Shown piece after piece: positions 43,141-52,101 of a stretch of 64,000 nt of DNA. The stretch is taken from assembly GCF_900176515.1 (NCBI RefSeq), contig NZ_FWXV01000003.1:496001-560000 (forward strand), in the 5' to 3' direction. Positions within the stretch are counted from its first letter, which is position 1; every line of letters starts with the position of its first letter. Origin of the DNA: Kibdelosporangium aridum. GTDB taxonomy: Bacteria; Actinomycetota; Actinomycetes; Mycobacteriales; Pseudonocardiaceae. Below the pieces are notes generated by a model. It saw only the letters and a list, made by a program, of their open reading frames with translations, did no database searches and had not been told where the DNA came from. The position numbers and the translations under genes are program-made.

Positions 43141-45969
43141 CTAGAACTTCACCGTCACTGTGTCCACATCGAACAGGAAGCCGGAGCCTCCGGTGAACAC
43201 GAGGTAGAGCGTCCCGGACGCGGTTGCGCTCAGATTCGCCGACACGGTCTGGAAGTTCTCCCAGCCGCCCGTGACCGGGACCGTGACGGATCCCAACAAC
43301 GTTCCGGTCGGCGAACCAGACCGGACCTGGATCGTGCCACCCGAACCCGCCGAGGACACGCGAGCCTCGAAGGCCTTGGCGCCAGACGTATCCACAGTGG
43401 AATACGCGGCCCAGTCACCGTTCTCGATGTAACCGGCCGTGTGTCCGCCGCTGGCATTGGCATGCGGGGCGGGTTGGACGCCCGAGGTCGACGAATACCC
43501 CTCACCCTCGACCGTCTTCGACGGCCCACCGCTCGGTGAGGTGTTGAAGGTGAACGCGTCGATGTCGAACAGGTTCCCCTGGCCCGTGACTCCCTTGAAC
43601 ACCAGGTACAAGGTGGTCGTTCCGGATGGGACATTGCTCAGGTTGCCCGACACGTTGGTGAACGTGTCCCAGCTGCCTGTGTTGGGGATCTGGACTGAAC
43701 CAAGCAAAGGTCCGGTTGCCGAGCCGGTGCGGACCTCCATCGTGCCGCCGGGGCCGCCGGAGGAAGCGCGGACGGTGACACTGGTCGCACCGGTCAGCGA
43801 GTACGGCGTGAAGGCGACCCAGTCGTTGTTGTCGGTGAACCCGACGGTCGTGCCACCTTCGGCCGCGCCGTGCTGAGCGAGCTGCACACCACCGTTCTGG
43901 CTGGTGAAGTGCTCGCCCTGTCGATGCCGTGGCTGCAGGATGTTCTCGTCGTGCGTGGTCAAGCCGCCGTTGTCGGTGTACTCCGCGTCGAACACGCCGT
44001 AGACGTTCGCGGCTGGGTCGTGTTCGCCGTCGATCGGCACCGGGATCGACCCGGTACAGCCATTTCTGGATGTGATGTCATGCCGGTGGCTGTCGTGGCC
44101 AAGCTTGTACGTCACCTTGACCCGGCTGCAGTCGATCGTGCCGTCCTCCGGGTCCGACACGTTCACCTGGAACGGCACTGTGTCACCGAAGGAGAACAGC
44201 TGGCCGTCCACAGGAGACTGAAGGCTCACCGATGGCGCGGTGTTGCCCACGGTGATCTGCACGTTCGCCGAACCGGTCAAGCCTTGTGGATCACGGACGG
44301 TCAACGTGGCCGTGTACTTTCCGTTGGCTGTGTATGTCTTCGACGGGTTGGCCTGCGTCGAAGTCGTGCCGTCGCCGAAGTTCCACGAGTACGTCAAGGC
44401 CCCGCCTTCGGGGTCATTGCTTCCCGCGGATGAGAAGTTGACCGCCAGCGGGGCCGGGCCAGAGGTTCGGTTGGCCGAGGCGACCGCGACGGGGTTGCGG
44501 TTCTGGCCACCGATGTACTCGATCCGCCAGAGCGCTTGGTTGCCGGATCCGGTCCCGTAGTCCAGGACGTACAGTGCGCCGTCCGGACCGAAGTTCATGT
44601 CCATGACCTGCGTACCGGTCCACGGGAACGCGCCGATGTCACCGACACCTCCGGTGGAGGTGACTTCGATCGCCTTGATCCAGCGGCGACCGTACTCACC
44701 CGCGAAGTACCGGCCGTTCAACGACTGCGGGAACTTGATCGACGAGTTGAGGTTGGCGTCGTACCGGTAGACCGGGCCGCCCATCGGCGACTCCGAACCA
44801 CCGCCGAACTCCGGTGGTGTGCCGCTGTCGCCGCCGTACTTGATCCACGAAGGCTTGGCGGACGGCAGGGTCTGCTGTCCGGTGTTGCGGAACGAGTTGT
44901 TCGTCGGGCCGCCCGCGCAGTTGAACTTCGCACCGGAAGGTCCACTAGGGAACTGGTAGTCGTTGTACGTCTCCTCCGGCGTGTTCGTCCCGGTGCAGTA
45001 GGGCCAGCCGTAGTTGCCTGGGCCGGTGATCCGGTTGAACTCGACCTGGCCGTTGGGGCCGCGGTTGGGGTTCGTAGACCCGGCGTCCGGTCCGTAGTCG
45101 CCGAGGTACACGATCCCGGTCGCCTTGTCGACGTTCATCCGGAACGGGTTGCGGAAACCCATCGCGTAGATCTCAGGCCGGGTGTTGGGTGTGCCGGGAG
45201 CGAACAAGTTCCCGGACGGGATGGTGTACGTGCCGTCAGGCTGCGGCTTGATCCGCAGCACCTTGCCGCGTAAGTCATTGGTGTTGCCGGACGAGCGCTG
45301 GGCGTCGAACTGCGGGTTGCGGTTGGTGCGCTCGTCAATTGGCGTGTAGCTGTCGGACTGGAACGGGTTGGTGTCGTCACCCGTTGTCAGATACAGGTTT
45401 CCGGCGGTGTCGAAGTCGATGTCACCGCCGGTGTGACAGCACTGGCCGCGGTCGTTCGCCACCCGGAGCACGACCTTCTCGCTGGCCATGTCCAGGGTGT
45501 TGGCAGTGGTCAGGACGAACCGGGACAGGTGGAGCTCGCCCTTCCACCTGTCCCAGTCCGCCTGTGTCCCCTCGGTCGGCGCATCGCCGCTCGGTGTGGC
45601 CAATTTGGGTGAGTAGTAGAGGTAGATGAACCTGTTGCTCGCGAAGTTGGGGTCGGCCGCGACCCCTTGCAGGCCTTCCTCGTCGTGGGAATACACGTCG
45701 AGCTTGCCCGCAGTGCTCGTGTTGCCTGCCGCGTCGGTGACACGGACTGTGCCGTCACGAGCGGTGTGCACCACGGATCTGTTCGGCAGGATCGCGAGCG
45801 ACATCGCCTCGCCGAGTTCGTTCGGCCCGAGCGCCAGCTGCACCTGCTGGTAGTCGCCCGGCGGGATGACCGATCCTGCGTTTGCCACGGGGGTGGGGAT
45901 GCTGACGGCGGCGGTGACCATTAGTGCGGCCGTGAAGCCACACCGACGCCGCCCGGGGGACGGGGCCAT
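43141..45969 (-). CDS. Secreted PQQ-type sugar dehydrogenase with PKD and two CBM6 domains
   Basis: 942 aa. A signal peptide ends about residue 31 (PVANAG). The glucose/sorbosone dehydrogenase propeller (about 40-500) shows DEEGLQGVAADPNF, QCCHTGGDIDFDTAGNLYLT with the likely catalytic His, AMGFRNPFRMNVD and NYGWPYCTG. A PKD domain follows (GSNDPEGGALTYSWNFGDGT), then a second Ig-like region and two CBM6/35-type modules (EHFTSQNGGVQ... and EGEGYSSTSGVQ..., each ending in a FDID/FDVD motif). It is likely an extracellular sugar oxidase bound to polysaccharide. It has a similar catalytic fold to the 8555 gene but a different accessory set. Confidence 0.9.
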   Translation of the reverse strand: MAPSPGRRRCGFTAALMVTAAVSIPTPVANAGSVIPPGDYQQVQLALGPNELGEAMSLAILPNRSVVHTARDGTVRVTDAAGNTSTAGKLDVYSHDEEGLQGVAADPNFASNRFIYLYYSPKLATPSGDAPTEGTQADWDRWKGELHLSRFVLTTANTLDMASEKVVLRVANDRGQCCHTGGDIDFDTAGNLYLTTGDDTNPFQSDSYTPIDERTNRNPQFDAQRSSGNTNDLRGKVLRIKPQPDGTYTIPSGNLFAPGTPNTRPEIYAMGFRNPFRMNVDKATGIVYLGDYGPDAGSTNPNRGPNGQVEFNRITGPGNYGWPYCTGTNTPEETYNDYQFPSGPSGAKFNCAGGPTNNSFRNTGQQTLPSAKPSWIKYGGDSGTPPEFGGGSESPMGGPVYRYDANLNSSIKFPQSLNGRYFAGEYGRRWIKAIEVTSTGGVGDIGAFPWTGTQVMDMNFGPDGALYVLDYGTGSGNQALWRIEYIGGQNRNPVAVASANRTSGPAPLAVNFSSAGSNDPEGGALTYSWNFGDGTTSTQANPSKTYTANGKYTATLTVRDPQGLTGSANVQITVGNTAPSVSLQSPVDGQLFSFGDTVPFQVNVSDPEDGTIDCSRVKVTYKLGHDSHRHDITSRNGCTGSIPVPIDGEHDPAANVYGVFDAEYTDNGGLTTHDENILQPRHRQGEHFTSQNGGVQLAQHGAAEGGTTVGFTDNNDWVAFTPYSLTGATSVTVRASSGGPGGTMEVRTGSATGPLLGSVQIPNTGSWDTFTNVSGNLSNVPSGTTTLYLVFKGVTGQGNLFDIDAFTFNTSPSGGPSKTVEGEGYSSTSGVQPAPHANASGGHTAGYIENGDWAAYSTVDTSGAKAFEARVSSAGSGGTIQVRSGSPTGTLLGSVTVPVTGGWENFQTVSANLSATASGTLYLVFTGGSGFLFDVDTVTVKF

Positions 45970-45988
45970 CGGTGTCCTTTCTGGACTT

Positions 45989-47449
45989 TTACGGGATGCG
46001 GTACGCCTGCAGCTCGGCGATCTGCCCGGCGGGCCAGCCGGTGTTGCCGGTGAAGTGCAGGCGGAACGTCCGCTGGGCCGTGGCGGGGAAGGTGATCGTC
46101 ACGGTGTTGCGTGACGCGGGATCGAAGGTGTAGCCCTTCGCGGGGACAATCGCCGAACCGTCGCCGTACACCGTCAGGGTTTGCGTTCGGGGACCCCATG
46201 ACGGTGGCAGGGACAGCACAAGCTTGCTCACCTCGGTGGCAGTGCCGAGGTCGAGCGTGAGCGACTGGGGGAAGGCGTGATTCGCGCTTTCCCAGTAGCT
46301 GTTGGTATTCCCGTCGTTCGCGTTGACCGCTGGATACCCGTTCTGAGTGCTGCTGGCGGATATCGGTTTGCCCTGTGCCAGATTCGGGTTCGTGGGCGGA
46401 ATGCTCCCGCCGGTGAACTGGCCGACCCAGTACTTGGTGCGGTCGAGGTACGACGTCTCCGCAGCGGACCCGGTCTTGCCGTATGCGCCTTGGTACGTCA
46501 GATAGCCGTGTCCCGCGGGCGGGTTCGACCGGGCAGGTTCGATGGTCGAGCCCTCGTGCCATTCATTGAACGACGTCACCGAGACCCATGTCGGCGCGCC
46601 ACCGGTGGCCGGGTTGAGCGCATTGCTCCACTGCCTGTCGTACATCGCGCCGTTGTCACGGTGGACCGTCGGTGTCGTGTTGCCCGGCACCCCACGGTCG
46701 TCGATGTAGCCAGGCGCGACCGAAGGCGCCCACACCAAACCGTTGGCCTTGCAGAAGTCCGACGCGGTCTTCCAGCCGGGCGCGGTCGCACCGGCGATGC
46801 CGTCGTAGGTGTACATCCCGCCGAAGTGGGCGACCCTGGCCGGGTCGGTGGTCTGCGCCAGCACGATGCTGGTCGACTTGACCTGCTCCAACGCGCTCCA
46901 GTCGGTGATCCGCAGACTTTCGAAGACGTAGAACGCGCCACGGTTGCCGTACCGGTAGAACGCCGGGCTGCTGCCGTACTTGGCGTTGATGTAGTTGATG
47001 TCCGAGACTGTGGACTCGGCGGTTCTGGTGCCGTACGGCTCAAGGTGCCAGGCGACCTTGATGCCATGCCGCGCGGCGGAGGCGAGGATGGCGGGCGCCA
47101 TTCTGTCCTCATATGACCCTTGCCCCCACCAGCTCGAGATGATCGTGCCCGCGCCGGACTGCTGGATCCAGCGCATGTGTTGATCGATCACCGCGGTGTC
47201 GCCGGAGTCGTAGGCACCTAGCGCCGGGTAGAAATCGGCACCGATGTCATCGGGTGGAGTGTGGCCGCCTTGCTGCCAATGCCGGTAATTCCCGTTCAGT
47301 GACGGGTTTCCATACCACGGGTAGTAGAAGAGATGAACGTCAGCCGCAACCGCCTGCACCGCCAAGGAGGCCGACGCCGGCGGCGCCGTGACCATGCCGA
47401 GGGTGAGCAGGAAGACCAGCAGGCCGACAATGCTTCGCAGGGTTCGCAT
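45989..47449 (-). CDS. Secreted GH99-like endo-mannosidase with F5/8C-type domain
   Basis: 486 aa. A signal peptide ends about residue 27 (ASAS). The GH99-like barrel shows VHLFYYPWYGNP, GTIISSWWGQGSYEDRM, IKVAWHLEPYGTRT and the acidic VSVTSFNEWHEGSTIEPA, where GH99 keeps its catalytic Glu pair. A C-terminal discoidin-like carbohydrate-binding domain begins at NLAQGKPISASSTQNGYPAV. GH99 enzymes act on alpha-mannan through an epoxide intermediate; yeast mannoprotein would fit the fungal-wall theme. Substrate is inferred, not shown. An inverted repeat lies close upstream. Confidence 0.87.
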   Translation of the reverse strand: MRTLRSIVGLLVFLLTLGMVTAPPASASLAVQAVAADVHLFYYPWYGNPSLNGNYRHWQQGGHTPPDDIGADFYPALGAYDSGDTAVIDQHMRWIQQSGAGTIISSWWGQGSYEDRMAPAILASAARHGIKVAWHLEPYGTRTAESTVSDINYINAKYGSSPAFYRYGNRGAFYVFESLRITDWSALEQVKSTSIVLAQTTDPARVAHFGGMYTYDGIAGATAPGWKTASDFCKANGLVWAPSVAPGYIDDRGVPGNTTPTVHRDNGAMYDRQWSNALNPATGGAPTWVSVTSFNEWHEGSTIEPARSNPPAGHGYLTYQGAYGKTGSAAETSYLDRTKYWVGQFTGGSIPPTNPNLAQGKPISASSTQNGYPAVNANDGNTNSYWESANHAFPQSLTLDLGTATEVSKLVLSLPPSWGPRTQTLTVYGDGSAIVPAKGYTFDPASRNTVTITFPATAQRTFRLHFTGNTGWPAGQIAELQAYRIP

Positions 47450-47875
47450 GTCTGTCTGCTCTCAATCCTCTGGCGCCATTGCCAGATGACCGGGATAATA
47501 AGTTCAGCGCCTCTACTAAAGCAAGATATAAACTACATAACGCAAATTTCTGACTTATACTGGACACGGCTTCACCATTCGCTAAACCCGCGACGGACTC
47601 CGTGGGCGCGACGCACAGCGAGAACGGACAACGTCCTTCCGAGTCAGAGATAGCCACGGCTTGACCGTTCTTTTGTCACGTCCGGCCTAGCGACGTCCCC
47701 CAGGACCGCTGCCACCTCGACGAATCCCGGAATTCACCGGTTGATTATTTGCCGGATTGCTCCATTGGTATGAGCCAAGATCCAACGCAAAGGCGCGCAG
47801 GTAACGGCCATATGCCCAACCCGTATCTAGGGATCGCGTGGGGAGCTCGCCCAGGGCTCTGGAGAGGGAGGACGA
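47450..47875. other. Divergent promoter gap, GH99 and ramR-like gene
   Basis: No gene is credible here. The GH99 side is AT-rich (about 47505-47570, including TAAAGCAAGATATAAACTAC) and carries the inverted repeat at 47469-47486. The regulator side has no recognised motif before the purine-rich GGAGAGGGAGGA just upstream of ATG 47876. Confidence 0.5.
47469..47486. promoter_or_regulatory. Inverted repeat TCTGGC-N6-GCCAGA
   Basis: A perfect 6-6-6 palindrome about 20 bp before the GH99 start. It could be an operator or a 5' mRNA hairpin. No matching site was seen elsewhere in the window. Confidence 0.4.
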
Positions 47876-48541
47876 ATGTCGGCAGGGCCGCAAGTCAGCC
47901 CCGAGACAACCGGGTACCCGGCCACCGCGTCGGGGTTGATTCGAGTGCTGCTGGTCGTGGACATGGATCTACTGCGCGACGCACTCGTGACACTGTTATC
48001 CGAACAACACGACATGGAGGTGGTCGCCGATCTGAAGTGCGATGACAACGTTATCCCGATAGCGACGAGGATTCGGCCCGATGTCGCGGTGATCGATGTG
48101 GACCAGCCGTGCTCCCGTGGCCTGGCAATGATCCCGGAGCTGCGTGCCCGGCTGCCGCGCATGCAGGTCGTCGCATTGGCCGCGGCCAGCCCTCCTGGTC
48201 TGGTCCAACGGGCGCTCACCGCCGAGGTGCTGGGGCTTGTCGACAAGAACGCGTCGGCCACCCGGTTGATCGCCGCGATCCGTGGTGCCGCACGAGGTTC
48301 GCAGGTGGTGGACGTCAATCTGGCTGTCGCCGCGCTGGCGGCGGGACCGAACCCGTTCACGCCGCGGGAACTGCAGGTACTTCGATTAGCCGCCGACGGT
48401 GCCTCCGGACCGGAGATCGCCTCCCGGCTGTCGCTGTCCAAGGGGACCGTGCGGAACTACTTGTCCAAGGTGATGAGCAAGACTTGCGCCCGCACCCGCA
48501 TCGATGCCATCCGGATCGTGCGTGAGGCGGGCTGGTTGTGA
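47876..48541 (+). CDS. ramR: RamR-like LuxR response regulator
   Basis: 221 aa. The receiver begins after a 20-residue extension: LIRVLLVVDMDLLRDALVTL, phosphoacceptor Asp about residue 74 (VAVIDVDQP) and Lys in LGLVDKNASA. C-terminal HTH PFTPRELQVLRLAADGASGP to LSKGTVRNYLSKVMSKTCAR. It is placed at the end of the lanthipeptide locus, convergent with the exporter genes, and corresponds in neighbourhood to RamR/AmfR, which activates the SapB operon of Streptomyces. The symbol is assigned on locus context. No kinase gene adjoins it. Its last 156 bases are overlapped on the opposite strand by the exporter gene. Confidence 0.82.
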   Translation: MSAGPQVSPETTGYPATASGLIRVLLVVDMDLLRDALVTLLSEQHDMEVVADLKCDDNVIPIATRIRPDVAVIDVDQPCSRGLAMIPELRARLPRMQVVALAAASPPGLVQRALTAEVLGLVDKNASATRLIAAIRGAARGSQVVDVNLAVAALAAGPNPFTPRELQVLRLAADGASGPEIASRLSLSKGTVRNYLSKVMSKTCARTRIDAIRIVREAGWL

Positions 48542-50194
48542 CCAATGCCCCCAGAGGTCTCGGTACAACGGTGACCGCCGTACGAGCGAAGCGTGGTCGC
48601 CGACCGCGGCTGTGACCCCGTCCAATACGAGGATCCGCTCGGCTCGCCGCGCTGAGCTGATCCGGTGCGCCACCACGATGAGCGTTCCACCTCGCCGTGC
48701 GAATGCTTCCTCGGCGCGCCGTTCGGCCACCGGGTCAAGGTGACACGTGGCCTCGTCGAGCACCATGAGCCGGGCCGGGCTCAGATAAGCCCGGACCAAC
48801 GCGATCAGCTGCCGCTGCCCCGCGGACAGACCCGACGGGTCGAGCTGGTCGCCGATCTTCTCGACCAGGTCACGTGCACCGACGGCGGCGACCGCGTCCT
48901 GGATCTGGGCGTCGGTCGCGTCCGGCCGCAGATACGTCAGGTTGTCCCGCAACGGGCCTGCGAAGACGTAGGCCTCTTGGGGGATCAGCACCCGGTCCGC
49001 CGCGTCCAGGTCGCCCGCTCGTATCCCGCCGAACCGGATCGAGCCCGCGTCCGGTTCACGCAGGCCGCAGATCAGGCTGGCCAATGTGGACTTCCCGATC
49101 CCGCTCGGGCCGACCACCGCGAGGTGTTCTCCCGGCAGAATGGTCAGATCGAGGTCACGCAGGATCGGCTCGGAGTGCGGGCCGTAAGCGAACCGGACAT
49201 CACGCAGGATCAAGTCCTCGCCTTGGCGGTCATGCTCGCGTGGCCCCTCGACCGGCGGGATCGTCGTCTCGTCCAGGATCCGGCCGAGCGTCACCACGAA
49301 CCGCAGGCCGCTGCCACCGACTCCGGCGATGACGGCTTGCAGGGCCGGTTGCAGGCCGGAGACCACGTACGTCAGGCCGCCCATGATCAGACCCGCGGTC
49401 AGTCCTTGTCCAACCAGCCAAGGCCCGGCGATCAGGATGGCGGCCAACGGAAGCCAACCACCGACGGCGAAACACGCGGTGCGCAGGGCGGCGACTTTGG
49501 CCATCGCGCGTTCGGCGGCGGCCTGGTCGTGGATCGGGCCGGACACCATCGCGGCAGCGTGATCTTCGGCGCCGCATGCGACCACGTCCCGCGTTCCGGC
49601 CAGCACAGTGCCCGCGCTCGCGGCGAGTCTCTCGTCGGCCAGAACCGAAGCTCTTTGCTTGGCCGCCGCGAACCCGAGTGTGGCGAGAAAGGCACCAAAA
49701 CCGAGCAGGAACGGTGGCAGGATCAGCAACACCACGACCGGCGCGAGCGACAACAGGCCGATGACCACGCCGACAACGGTGACCACAAAGCTCCGGATCA
49801 CGACGATCAGTCCGGCATACGTGTCCCGGACGATCTCGACTTGCCGAGTCAGCCGGGCCAACGCGCCTTCGTCTGGTTGCCCGGACACACCTTTGTACAA
49901 CGCGCTGCCGACAACCCGGCGGACGAGGTCGTCACGGAAGGGCTCGACCAGCTCGCCGAGGCGCTGGAACACCTTGCGTGATCCGGCCGAGCCGATCACC
50001 GCGGCCACCATCAGCACAGCCAGCCAGCCGAACCCGACGACGGGCCGACCGGCCAGGAATCCGTCATCGACGGCATTGGCCACCGCGAGCCCGGATATCG
50101 CGGTGGGCAAGGCTTCCGGTATCGACCAGCCGAGCAAGGCGAAAGCGGGCCCGGCTCGCAGCGCGGCGACACCGAACCGGACCTCGCGCTTCAC
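48386..50194 (-). CDS. ramB: ABC exporter half 2 of the lanthipeptide locus (RamB-like)
   Basis: 602 aa from GTG 50194, overlapping the previous exporter's stop (GTGA). Membrane domain with about six helices, then a canonical ATPase: Walker A GPSGIGKST, signature LSAGQRQLIALVRAY, Walker B LMVLDEATCHLD. The likely conserved end is LYRDLWGHW; about 50 further residues of low-complexity tail run into the 3' end of the convergent regulator gene. With the 50191-51843 gene it should form a heterodimeric exporter for the lanthipeptide. The symbol follows the ramCSAB gene order. Confidence 0.85.
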   Translation of the reverse strand: MKREVRFGVAALRAGPAFALLGWSIPEALPTAISGLAVANAVDDGFLAGRPVVGFGWLAVLMVAAVIGSAGSRKVFQRLGELVEPFRDDLVRRVVGSALYKGVSGQPDEGALARLTRQVEIVRDTYAGLIVVIRSFVVTVVGVVIGLLSLAPVVVLLILPPFLLGFGAFLATLGFAAAKQRASVLADERLAASAGTVLAGTRDVVACGAEDHAAAMVSGPIHDQAAAERAMAKVAALRTACFAVGGWLPLAAILIAGPWLVGQGLTAGLIMGGLTYVVSGLQPALQAVIAGVGGSGLRFVVTLGRILDETTIPPVEGPREHDRQGEDLILRDVRFAYGPHSEPILRDLDLTILPGEHLAVVGPSGIGKSTLASLICGLREPDAGSIRFGGIRAGDLDAADRVLIPQEAYVFAGPLRDNLTYLRPDATDAQIQDAVAAVGARDLVEKIGDQLDPSGLSAGQRQLIALVRAYLSPARLMVLDEATCHLDPVAERRAEEAFARRGGTLIVVAHRISSARRAERILVLDGVTAAVGDHASLVRRSPLYRDLWGHWSQPARLTHDPDGIDAGAGASLAHHLGQVVPHGPLGQRQPGGDLRSGGTVGG

Positions 50195-51843
50195 TCGGCC
50201 GCTCCGAAGACGTCCTGATACGCCGGATCTCGCCACAGCACTTCGTGCGGTCCGACCGCACGCACCCGCCCGGAGTCCAGCCACACCACAAGGTCCGCTT
50301 TCGCGGCCGTGGCGACTCGGTGCGTGATGATCAACCGCGTGCGGTGGCCGTGGTCCTCGGTCAGCGTCCGGCCGATCTGCATCTCGGTCACCATGTCCAA
50401 ACTGGACGTCGCGTCGTCGAGAACGAGCAGCCGCTCGGCGTTCCACGCGCGGGCAAGGCCAAGGCGCTGGGCTTCACCGCCGGACATCGGCGCTTCAGCC
50501 AGCGGTGTGTTGTAGCCCCGCGGCAGCCGGCTCACGAACTCGTGCGCGTGCGTGGCCTTCGCAGCCGATCGGACGTCGCCTGCACGACCCATACCGATCG
50601 CGTCCGCGACGGTTCCTCCTACCAATACGGGGCGGTCGAACGCGCAGCCGATGGCTTTGCGCAGATCCTCATGCGTCAGGAACTTCAAGGGGACGTCGTC
50701 GAGAAGCACATCACCGTTCGCTGGTTCGGTGAGCCGGGCCGCGACCGCCGCCAGAGTCGACTTTCCTGCGCCGGACCGGCCGACCACCGCGATCGCCTTG
50801 CCACCTGGCAACGTCAGCGTGACATCGTCGAGAACCGCTGTCTCTCCCCTGTAGACGGTGATGTGCCGGAACTCCAGCCGTCCTTTGCCTTCCGGGAGCC
50901 AGAGATGTCCGTAGCCGATCGGCTGGACGTCGAGAACCTCGGCCGCGCGGTTGGCACCGGCCTTGGCTCTGGCCAGACGGCTGAAGACACTCGTCATGCT
51001 GCCGAGCCCGGCGCCAAGGACCGCGTACTGCAATGCGGCGAACAACTCGCCGGGAGTGATCCGTCCATTCAGGAGTGCCACGCCGCCGGCGGCGAGCACC
51101 GACACTGTCACCAGTGGACCGACCACACCGGCGTGCGACACAGAGCGAGCGAGCACTTGCCAGCTGGCCATTCCCTGGTCGTGCAAAGTAGGCAGCTCAC
51201 GCAACACGCGGCGTTTCTCTTCGCACAACGTGCCCGCTGCCGCGATCGTGCGGGCACCGGCCAGCGATTCCGCCAGCCGGGCCGCGATTCTTCCTTGCAC
51301 TTGCTGGTATGACGTGATGACTTGGGCGGTTCGGCGGGTGAAAGCCCGCAGTACCAAGGCGACGAGCGCGACACCGCCGAGAAACGCGACCGCGAGCCAC
51401 GGATCGATCACCACGAGCAGGACAAGGCTGCCGGCAGGTGGCAGCACCGCCATCCACACAGTGACCACGGCCGGGCCCGCTTGTGCGGCGTCCACGGCGT
51501 TCCCGGACACCCGGGTGACCAGATCCCCGGTGTCGAAACCACGATCCGGGCCGGCCGCGAGCAGGTGCCGGACCAAGCGCTCGCGCAACCATGCGGTCGT
51601 GCCGGCGACGCAAGCTACGCCAGCGAAGGAATCCACCAGGTCCGAGGCGATGCCCACCGCGATCAACAGCCCCGCCATCACAAGCCAGGTGGAGCCGGGA
51701 CTGCCAGTAACGATTGCGTCAACCGCTTTGCCAAGGACAAAGGGCAAGGCGAGCGTGCTCAATGTACCGACCAGCGCGGATACTCCGATCACCGGAAGCA
51801 GGCGGCCTCCGTGCCGTGCGATCGCGCCGAACGTCGTCACCAC
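50191..51843 (-). CDS. ramA: ABC exporter half 1 of the lanthipeptide locus (RamA-like)
   Basis: 550 aa; start GTG 51843 (a GTG also follows at 51840), with GGAG upstream. Six-helix membrane domain, then the ATPase: Walker A GRSGAGKST, signature MSGGEAQRLGLARAW, Walker B LLVLDDATSSLD. The catalytic Glu after Walker B is Asp here, as in the degenerate site of many heterodimeric exporters, so the two halves probably form one active and one weak ATP site. It is separated from the precursor gene by a hairpin, which would lower its expression relative to the peptide. Confidence 0.87.
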   Translation of the reverse strand: MVTTFGAIARHGGRLLPVIGVSALVGTLSTLALPFVLGKAVDAIVTGSPGSTWLVMAGLLIAVGIASDLVDSFAGVACVAGTTAWLRERLVRHLLAAGPDRGFDTGDLVTRVSGNAVDAAQAGPAVVTVWMAVLPPAGSLVLLVVIDPWLAVAFLGGVALVALVLRAFTRRTAQVITSYQQVQGRIAARLAESLAGARTIAAAGTLCEEKRRVLRELPTLHDQGMASWQVLARSVSHAGVVGPLVTVSVLAAGGVALLNGRITPGELFAALQYAVLGAGLGSMTSVFSRLARAKAGANRAAEVLDVQPIGYGHLWLPEGKGRLEFRHITVYRGETAVLDDVTLTLPGGKAIAVVGRSGAGKSTLAAVAARLTEPANGDVLLDDVPLKFLTHEDLRKAIGCAFDRPVLVGGTVADAIGMGRAGDVRSAAKATHAHEFVSRLPRGYNTPLAEAPMSGGEAQRLGLARAWNAERLLVLDDATSSLDMVTEMQIGRTLTEDHGHRTRLIITHRVATAAKADLVVWLDSGRVRAVGPHEVLWRDPAYQDVFGAAE

Positions 51844-51860
51844 GGGCTCCTATAGTTGGG

Positions 51861-51901
51861 GCGCGACCCCGGGGCGAGCGACAGTCGTCCCGGGGTCGCG
51901 C
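51861..51901 (-). terminator. Attenuator-like hairpin between precursor and exporter genes
   Basis: A perfect 13-bp GC-rich stem, GCGCGACCCCGGG (51861-51873) and CCCGGGGTCGCGC (51889-51901), with a 15-base loop starts 23 bases after the precursor stop on the minus strand. Lanthipeptide loci often place a partial terminator here so that the precursor mRNA is most abundant. Confidence 0.8.
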
Positions 51902-51924
51902 TGCTCTAACGATCTACGACTGTG

Positions 51925-52077
51925 TCAGTGGCAGATCAACAGCGACAGGCCGGAGGTGCCGCCGCACAGGGTGACGCTCAGGTTGCTCGGGCAGCTGTGG
52001 CCGCTGTTCGAGCTGCCACCGCCGTGGCCGCCGGTCTGCGGCGCGGCTTCCATGCCCTGCAGGTCAAGAACAGACAT
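51925..52077 (-). CDS. ramS: Class III lanthipeptide precursor (SapB/RamS-like)
   Basis: 50 aa, found by reading the gap between LanKC and the exporter. ATG 52077 has AAGGAG 8 bases upstream. The leader begins MSVLDLQGMEAAPQ; LDLQxME matches the class III motif of RamS (LFDLQSME), which is recognised by LanKC. The core ends with SNLSVTLC (31-38), GGT, SGLSLLIC (42-49) and His50. Both blocks fit Ser-x2-Ser-x3-Cys, the labionin/lanthionine ring pattern of SapB and labyrinthopeptin. Between leader and core is a Gly/His/Ser-rich linker (about residues 15-30) with an extra Cys29. The product is probably a small amphipathic surface peptide with a role in aerial growth; a different activity is possible. 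Confidence 0.93.
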   Translation of the reverse strand: MSVLDLQGMEAAPQTGGHGGGSSNSGHSCPSNLSVTLCGGTSGLSLLICH

Positions 52078-52101
52078 CTCGTCTACTCCTTGTGTCGGGG
52101 G

